Assembly: GCA_030430575.1 (NCBI GenBank)
Contig: JAUIKF010000073.1
Coordinates: 1-36,437, forward strand
Direction of reading: 5' to 3'
Length of the DNA stretch: 36,437 nucleotides
Source of the DNA: Bacteroidia bacterium
GTDB lineage: Bacteria > Bacteroidota > Bacteroidia > J057
Positions 31,321 through 36,437 of this stretch are shown here, in pieces (the stretch's first letter is position 1; the number at the start of each line of letters is the position of its first letter). The notes under the pieces are model-generated. The model did not search any database and was not told the origin of the DNA. It worked only from the letters and a program-made list of their open reading frames with translations. The position numbers and the translations under genes were made by a program.

Positions 31321-31327
31321 ATTCCTC

Positions 31328-32080
31328 CTAATCTCTACTGCCAAAGAAGCGCAGCAAGAAGAGGAAAAGGTTGATAAAGTCGAGGTAAAGGCTCAATGCG
31401 CCAAGCAATCCTGCTTTCTGTACGCCTTCTTGATTGACATCTGCATGTGCGCCCATCTGGAGCAAACGTTGGGTGTCATACGCTGTAAGGCCACAGAACA
31501 GGGCAACACCAATAATAGAGATGATGAAATCAAATGTAGAGGACTGCATGAACATATTCACCACACTCGCAATGATGATCCCAATGAGGCCCATCCAGAG
31601 GATAGACGAAAATTTACTCAGATCAATTTTTGTCGTCATCCCTACCACAGCCATAATGCCAAAGGTCCCAGCAGTGATCAAAAAGGTCTTGAAGATAGAT
31701 GCCCCTGTATAGACCACAAATATGTAGGAGAGACTCAGCCCCATCAAGAAGGAAAATACCCCAAAGACTATACTAGCCGTCGAATAGCTCATGCGGTTGA
31801 TGCCAAAAGAAAGGGCCAAAACACCCGCAAAAGGGGCAAACATAACTACATACCTCATGGGACCTGAGATCAGCCAGGAATATTGGCATCCTGGATCAAA
31901 GTATCCTCCACTAAAGCAAGCCATCAATTCATTCCCAAAATACCAGGCTGTCAAGCCTGTAATTGCCAATCCTATCGCCATAGTCACAAAGACCGTCTGT
32001 AGGAAGGCGTTTGCTTTTCCAGAAGAAACATATCTTTCTTTGACTTGTTCCGTCCAGGAATCTCCATAATAATTTTGCAT
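31328..32080 (-). CDS. Bax inhibitor-1/YccA family membrane protein
   Basis: 250 residues with seven membrane helices, the layout of the BI-1 (TMBIM) family. Typical segments are FLQTVFVTMAIGLAITGLTAWYFG, YVVMFAPFAGVLALSFGINRMS, FGVFSFLMGLSLSYIFVVYTGASIFKTFLITAGTFGIMAVVG and the YDTQRL motif near the end (FCGLTAYDTQRLLQMG). It ends LYLDFINLFLFLLRFFGSRD, also typical. BI-1 homologues such as BsYetJ are pH-sensitive calcium leak channels. Bacterial roles are otherwise unclear. It is an inner-membrane protein and a single gene, divergent from the PIG-L deacetylase gene. Confidence 0.95.
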   Translation of the reverse strand: MQNYYGDSWTEQVKERYVSSGKANAFLQTVFVTMAIGLAITGLTAWYFGNELMACFSGGYFDPGCQYSWLISGPMRYVVMFAPFAGVLALSFGINRMSYSTASIVFGVFSFLMGLSLSYIFVVYTGASIFKTFLITAGTFGIMAVVGMTTKIDLSKFSSILWMGLIGIIIASVVNMFMQSSTFDFIISIIGVALFCGLTAYDTQRLLQMGAHADVNQEGVQKAGLLGALSLYLDFINLFLFLLRFFGSRD

Positions 32081-32265
32081 AATTATCTATAAACTTTTAG
32101 CTGTAAATTTTATTTGATTCTTTAAAAGTAACCCATTTCTACGATACTTTCCATTTTAGGATACAAAAGCGAAAAAGCAGTGAAACGATGAGGATTTGCA
32201 GCTTTTCATTTTTGCTTCTCACAATTGTAAAGCATTTTTGTAGGTATCAATAATACTAAAAAAAA

Positions 32266-34860
32266 ATGAAGATGTTTTATCATCACATCAAGACATTTCC
32301 CAAAATCTTATTCCTAGTCATCGGCCTCTTATATGGAGAAAATGCTGTTGCACAGCGCAATCTCAAGTCAAGTGCGCCCATGCGCTCTCTCAGTTCAGCC
32401 GAAATCCAAGAGAGTTTGCGCAAAGTTCAAGTACTAGGCAGTGTCCTCTACATGGCAGCCCACCCCGACGATGAGAACACCCGCCTCATCGCATACCTCA
32501 CCAACGGACGTGGCTATCACACCACCTACCTATCCATGACTCGTGGGGATGGGGGGCAAAACCTGATTGGCACCGAAAAAGGGCCTGACTTAGGCGTATT
32601 GCGAACCCAGGAGCTCCTTGCAGCTCGTAACATTGATGGAGGCCATCAGCGCTTCACCCGCGCCATAGACTTTGGCTACTCCAAAAACCCTGAAGAAACC
32701 CTCGAAATATGGGATAGAGAAGCCATCCTATGTGATGCTGTCATGACCATTCGTGAATTGAGGCCCGATGTCATTGTGACACGTTTTCCTGGTCCAGAAG
32801 ATGGCGGTGGTGGTCATGGGCACCATACTTCATCTTACATATTGGCGCGAGAAGCCTTTGACAAGGCAGCAGATGCTAGCTTCCACCCCGAGCTTGGGGC
32901 ACCCTGGCAGGTAGAACGCCTGATGTGGAATTCCTGGCGGCCATACTGGGACAAAAACTTTGACATTGAGAAGTCGGACCTGCTACAGATAGACATAGGC
33001 GAATACAATGCGATACTAGGCATGAGCTATGGAGAAATCGCTTCCCTGGCACGCAGTCAACATAAATGCCAGGACTTTGGGACCTATCGCCAACGTGGGC
33101 CTCGTATGGAGTATTTAGAGCACAAGGCAGGCACCAAGCCTAGTGAAGACTTCTTTGAAGGCATAGATGCGACTTGGAGTCGCCTCAAAGGTGGCGAAAA
33201 AGTAGGAGAAATTTTGGCCAAAGCAGCCAATAATTATAATTCGAGAAACCCTGAAACTATCGTTCCCACTTTGATAGAAGCCTATCAGGCTACAGAAGAG
33301 CTAGCAGACAGCCGCTGGAAGCAGATCAAGCAAGAGGAGATCAAAGACCTCATCGCTCAGTGTAGCGGCCTATGGCTAGAAGCCCTCACCGACGAGGCCA
33401 CGGCTTGCCTGGGGGATAGTTTTGGAGTGAGCACTATGGTGCTCAAGCGTTCATCAGTAGCTGCTAGTTGTACCAAAGTAACTTATAGGTGGAATTTCAC
33501 AGATGAATTAGCAGTTTCAGAAGGTGGCGACAATAAGGAAATAATTTTCGAAAGCGCTGAGCTGGGGAATAATGTCCCTTTAACCGATGAGCGGATGTTG
33601 GCACTGCCCAACAAGGTTTCCGCAAAAATGCCCGTTCCTACCCAACCCTACTGGCTCACAAAACCTGCGAGAAAAGGGATTTACCAAGTAGAACACGCAT
33701 CACTTCTTGGCTTGCCTGAAACCCCCGCAGCCATTTATGCAACCTTCGACATTACTTTTGGAACGGACGATCCTGTTACGATTTCTTATGACCTTCCTGT
33801 AGTTCACAAATACGTGAATCGCGCCGTGGGAGAGATGTATCGTCCGTTTCAGATTACGCCTAAAGTGACGGTCAATATCAATGAAAAAGTCTTGCTCTTT
33901 GCAGATGAAACCCCTCAACAGGTTTCCATTTTGATCAAAGCACATTCCGCGAATCCTACCCAGGGTACGCTTGCCTTCAATTTGCCAGAAGGATGGAACG
34001 TGGAGCCTTCAACCATCAAGCTAGACTTTTCGCAAAAAGGGGAAGAAATGCCCGTCAACCTTACGGTGACGCCTCCGGCTACCCAAAGCGTGGGACCACT
34101 GATCGCGATGGTCCAGATAGATGGAGAGGAAGGCGTAAGTTCTTTTAGCTTGAAAACGATCGAATACGGACATATCCCTACTCAACTGATATTCCCCCCA
34201 TCAGAGACCCGCCTTGTCAAAATTGACATCAAAAAGTCTGGAAATAAAATTGGCTATATCATGGGATCGGGAGATGAAGTCCCAGTATGTTTGGAACAAG
34301 TCGGCTATCAAGTGACATTGCTCGAAGACGATGACATCACGGTAGAGAACCTCAAGCAATACGATGCGATCGTGGCGGGTATCCGCGCTTATAATACGCG
34401 CAAGCGTATGGGATTCATGCAGCCTCAATTGCTGAAGTATGTAGAAGCAGGGGGAACCTATATCGTCCAATACAATAAGTCTCGCGGGCTAGCAACCGAA
34501 CAGCCAGGGCCATACCCTATCACTATATCTCGCGATCGCGTGACAGTGGAAGAAGCCCCTGTCAAGATGCTCGTACCTGACCACGAGATTTTCAACTCCC
34601 CTAATAAAATCACCAATGCTGACTTTGATGGGTGGATACAGGAGCGTGGGCTCTATTTTCCCAATGAATGGGATGAAAAATATACTGCCTTGACTGCTTG
34701 TAATGACCCCGGCGAGACTTCAAAAGAAGGCGCTCTATTGATCGCAGAGTATGGCAAAGGCCATTTTATTTATACTGGCTATAGCTGGTTCAGAGAACTC
34801 CCCGCAGGGGTACCAGGTGCTTATCGGATATTTGCCAATATGCTTTCAGTAGGGAAATAA
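32266..34860 (+). CDS. large secreted PIG-L/LmbE-family deacetylase
   Basis: 864 residues. Signal peptide with a hydrophobic core ILFLVIGLLYG and a likely cleavage after AVAQ. Residues ~55-280 are the PIG-L deacetylase domain: the metal motif MAAHPDDE (H66, D68, D69), GDGGQNLIG and PGPEDGGGGHGHHTSS (H184, H186, H187). The middle (~400-640) is beta-rich and Ig-like, including an NPCBM/NEW2-like part (VSILIKAHSANPTQGTLAFNLPEGW). The last ~210 residues (GDEVPVCLEQVGYQVTLLEDDDITVENLKQYDAIVAGIRAYNT) are ThuA/GATase-like without an obvious nucleophile. Family members remove N-acetyl groups from amino sugars such as GlcNAc derivatives. Its secreted form points to extracellular or envelope polysaccharide. 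No T9SS sorting domain is visible. Confidence 0.85.
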   Translation: MKMFYHHIKTFPKILFLVIGLLYGENAVAQRNLKSSAPMRSLSSAEIQESLRKVQVLGSVLYMAAHPDDENTRLIAYLTNGRGYHTTYLSMTRGDGGQNLIGTEKGPDLGVLRTQELLAARNIDGGHQRFTRAIDFGYSKNPEETLEIWDREAILCDAVMTIRELRPDVIVTRFPGPEDGGGGHGHHTSSYILAREAFDKAADASFHPELGAPWQVERLMWNSWRPYWDKNFDIEKSDLLQIDIGEYNAILGMSYGEIASLARSQHKCQDFGTYRQRGPRMEYLEHKAGTKPSEDFFEGIDATWSRLKGGEKVGEILAKAANNYNSRNPETIVPTLIEAYQATEELADSRWKQIKQEEIKDLIAQCSGLWLEALTDEATACLGDSFGVSTMVLKRSSVAASCTKVTYRWNFTDELAVSEGGDNKEIIFESAELGNNVPLTDERMLALPNKVSAKMPVPTQPYWLTKPARKGIYQVEHASLLGLPETPAAIYATFDITFGTDDPVTISYDLPVVHKYVNRAVGEMYRPFQITPKVTVNINEKVLLFADETPQQVSILIKAHSANPTQGTLAFNLPEGWNVEPSTIKLDFSQKGEEMPVNLTVTPPATQSVGPLIAMVQIDGEEGVSSFSLKTIEYGHIPTQLIFPPSETRLVKIDIKKSGNKIGYIMGSGDEVPVCLEQVGYQVTLLEDDDITVENLKQYDAIVAGIRAYNTRKRMGFMQPQLLKYVEAGGTYIVQYNKSRGLATEQPGPYPITISRDRVTVEEAPVKMLVPDHEIFNSPNKITNADFDGWIQERGLYFPNEWDEKYTALTACNDPGETSKEGALLIAEYGKGHFIYTGYSWFRELPAGVPGAYRIFANMLSVGK

Positions 34861-34864
34861 AATA

Positions 34865-34952
34865 ACGTCTGAGCGTCTGATTGTCTGAAAGTCTAAATAT
34901 CTGTATTATAAGAGAACAATCAGACTTTCAGACGTTCGGACGTTCAGACAAC
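34865..34952. repeat. hairpin made of GTCTGANN octamers (locus D)
   Basis: Left arm: GTCTGAGC, GTCTGATT, GTCTGAAA, GTCTAAAT. Right arm on the other strand: GTCTGAAC, GTCCGAAC, GTCTGAAA, GTCTGATT. A loop of about 20 nt separates them. It begins 5 nt after the PIG-L stop, so it likely acts as a transcript end. Same family as 7330-7404. Confidence 0.8.
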
Positions 34953-34964
34953 CCGTCTTACTCA

Positions 34965-34995
34965 TTGCCCTTGTCACGATCTTTTTGTAATTTGA
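34965..34995 (+). promoter_or_regulatory. candidate promoter for the aspartyl-protease gene
   Basis: TTG (34965-34967), a 20-nt spacer, then TAATTTGA (34988-34995), an imperfect TAnnTTTG, 48 nt before the ATG. The spacing matches the nuoM promoter. Confidence 0.35.
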
Positions 34996-35043
34996 GGCAG
35001 AACACTAGAAAAATTTTACTTATTAGCTGCAATTCCCATAATC

Positions 35044-36291
35044 ATGAATTATATGAGGAAAAGCCTTCTACTATTGTCCTGCCTATGGTTGAGCCAATTG
35101 CTACTGCCTGCCCAAGCGCAGATAGGATTTGGCTTTACAGACCCTTCTGTGAGGTCAGTAAAAATCCCTGTTGAAATCCACAACAACCTCATATTGATGC
35201 CTGTTCGTGTGAACAGTTCGTATTCATTTGATTTCATCGTGGATACAGGCGTAAGGACCACATTGCTCACAGAGCCGCTCATTGCCAACCTTTTGACCTT
35301 AAAGGATGTGCGGCCCATCCAGGTACGCGGTCTCGGGGAAGGGGAGAAGATCGATGCTCAGATTGCCCGAGGATTACGCATGAGTTTGCCAGGAGGGGTA
35401 GAGGGGAAAAATATGCGAATGATTATTCTGCCAGAGGGTGCTGTCTCCTATTCAGGAATGTTTGGAAGACCAGTAGTGGGCATCATGGGCTATGACCTTT
35501 TTCGAAGTTTTGTTGTGGAAATTGATTATTACCATAAATACATTCGACTCACTCGCCCCGATCAATTTCGAGCTAAAAAGCGCCATGGAGAAGCATTCCC
35601 GATTATCCTACGTCAGTCCAAACCATATATAAAGGCGGGGATGGTAGACTATAATGGAGACACCCTGTCGACAGACTGGCTAGTCGATACAGGCGCTAGC
35701 CAAGCATTGTCCATTTTTCATCAAGAGATTCAGCCGCCTGAAAACTATTTAGATGCATTTATCGGAAGAGGGTTGAGTGGCGATATGTTTGGAAAAATTG
35801 GCAGGGTACGTCAATTTCATGTGGGGCAAGGTGATGCCTATACGTTTAATGATGTTATTGCGGGATTTCCGGACCTTACGTCTATTCGCTGGGTGGCTAC
35901 GCAAGCCAAGCATTATACCAACTTAGGGGCTGCCGTGCTCTCTCGGTTCAAAGTCACTTTTGATTACTCCCGTTATTTTATGTACCTCAAGAAAAACCCC
36001 AATTACAATAAACCATTTGAATACAATACTGCGGGGATAGAAGTAGTTGCGATTGGGTCTCGTTTCGAACGATACATCATCTCCTATGTTCGCCCAAACT
36101 CCGCAGCAGAAGCGGCAGGGGTCAAAACAGGAGATGAAGTGCTCATTGTCAATGGACAAGAAGTCTCAGCCATCGGGATGCAAGAGCTGCATAATCTCCT
36201 CAACCGCAAAGCAGGCAAAAAAATCCGGCTAAAACTGGTCCGAGATGGAGACCGGATCTCTCGGAATTTTGTTCTGAAGTCGAGTATCTAA
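35044..36291 (+). CDS. secreted protein with two retropepsin-like aspartyl-protease domains and a PDZ domain
   Basis: 415 residues. A second ATG is three codons in. Signal peptide LLLLSCLWLSQLLLPAQAQ. Two DTG motifs in the same context are visible: FIVDTGVRTTLL (D67) and WLVDTGASQALS (D215), about 150 residues apart. Each lies in a beta-rich half (IPVEIHNNLILMPVRVN and GIMGYDLFRSFVVEIDYYHKYIRLTRP; AFPIILRQSKPYIKAGMV and LGAAVLSRFKVTFDYSRYFMYLKKN). A C-terminal PDZ domain spans ~335-412 (FERYIISYVRPNSAAEAAGVKTGDEVLIVNGQEV). Two retropepsin-like lobes in one chain could form an internal dimer with one active site, as in pepsin. Family: aspartyl protease with PDZ, common in Bacteroidota. Substrate unknown. 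It likely acts in the periplasm or at the surface. Confidence 0.85.
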   Translation: MNYMRKSLLLLSCLWLSQLLLPAQAQIGFGFTDPSVRSVKIPVEIHNNLILMPVRVNSSYSFDFIVDTGVRTTLLTEPLIANLLTLKDVRPIQVRGLGEGEKIDAQIARGLRMSLPGGVEGKNMRMIILPEGAVSYSGMFGRPVVGIMGYDLFRSFVVEIDYYHKYIRLTRPDQFRAKKRHGEAFPIILRQSKPYIKAGMVDYNGDTLSTDWLVDTGASQALSIFHQEIQPPENYLDAFIGRGLSGDMFGKIGRVRQFHVGQGDAYTFNDVIAGFPDLTSIRWVATQAKHYTNLGAAVLSRFKVTFDYSRYFMYLKKNPNYNKPFEYNTAGIEVVAIGSRFERYIISYVRPNSAAEAAGVKTGDEVLIVNGQEVSAIGMQELHNLLNRKAGKKIRLKLVRDGDRISRNFVLKSSI

Positions 36292-36295
36292 GAGG

Positions 36296-36313
36296 GTTTA
36301 GGGTTTAGGGTTG
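36296..36313. repeat. telomere-like TTTAGGG units
   Basis: GGGTTTAGGGTTTAGGGTTG: two and a half units of TTTAGGG, directly after the aspartyl-protease stop. Confidence 0.8.
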
Positions 36314-36317
36314 TCAA

Positions 36318-36395
36318 GGCTCACTAAGTCGTGCTAAGGAATTGGCTCATTAAGTCGTGCTAGGTAGGTGGCTCAAAAAGTCGTACTATGGGGTT
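36318..36395. repeat. three tandem 26-nt repeats at the right edge
   Basis: Units start at 36318, 36344 and 36370. Consensus GGCTCAnnAAGTCGTnCTA plus a seven-base variable tail. The first 19 positions differ at only three to four sites. The function cannot be seen. It could be a binding-site array for a gene beyond the window, or part of a longer satellite. The array is complete within the window, because the sequence after 36395 no longer matches. Confidence 0.75.
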
Positions 36396-36437
36396 AAATA
36401 ATGCTATATTGTTTAAATAATATCACAAGGGGAATTT

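Overview
The window looks like chromosome from a Bacteroidota bacterium, most likely of the Saprospiraceae/Lewinella type. The indicators are a PorZ-like type IX secretion (T9SS) protein, a large secreted enzyme with a T9SS C-terminal sorting domain, Omp28-type lipoproteins, a DUF6029-like outer-membrane protein, and near-exact copies of the Bacteroidota promoter -7 box (TAnnTTTG, here TACCTTTG). Shine-Dalgarno sites are nearly absent. I recognised no tRNA, rRNA, CRISPR array or transposase gene. The taxon is inferred from gene content only.

Layout. 1-5100: a truncated GNAT-like gene and the start of a gene running off the left edge, a THUMP-like methyltransferase, a 41-residue lipoprotein with a very strong terminator, porZ, and a VapBC-type toxin-antitoxin pair. 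5149-14613: tex, an M42 aminopeptidase, an OmpA-type lipoprotein, a GT39-like membrane glycosyltransferase, a stand-alone nuoM, a small membrane protein and an Nramp-like transporter without the usual metal-site residues. 14744-19973: four envelope genes on the minus strand (two tandem Omp28 lipoproteins, a DUF6029-like barrel, a TlpA-type lipoprotein), three of them with CxxC motifs. 20159-25090: YqgE/AlgH, an EamA permease beside a trans-3-hydroxy-L-proline dehydratase (Cys/Thr pair), and an ECF sigma factor with a TPR anti-sigma candidate and a membrane protein. 25502-36291: a ThuA/sugar-dehydrogenase/PKD/T9SS-cargo protein, CinA, a small secreted protein, a BI-1 family protein, a secreted PIG-L deacetylase and a double aspartyl-protease/PDZ protein. 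The right edge (36296-36395) holds telomere-like TTTAGGG units and three 26-nt tandem repeats.

How the parts relate. PorZ belongs to the machine that would export and anchor the 1118-residue cargo protein. The Omp28/DUF6029/TlpA block looks like one envelope module with a thiol-redox theme. The sigma/anti-sigma genes form a signalling pair.

The most unusual signal is between the genes. Many intergenic spaces hold hairpins whose arms are built of short units with a fixed core: GTCTGANN (period 8), AAAATN-like (period 6), GAACTCT-like (period 7), and a GAACAAGGATT hairpin. In one case the hairpin arms are the last codons of two convergent genes. A separate palindrome (CCCTTCGACAAGCTCAGGG) occurs three times: twice inside such hairpins between AACAAG direct repeats, and once in frame inside a glycosyltransferase gene. 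I find no clear new defence or biosynthetic system. The repeat families and the Omp28/DUF6029/TlpA module are the best leads.
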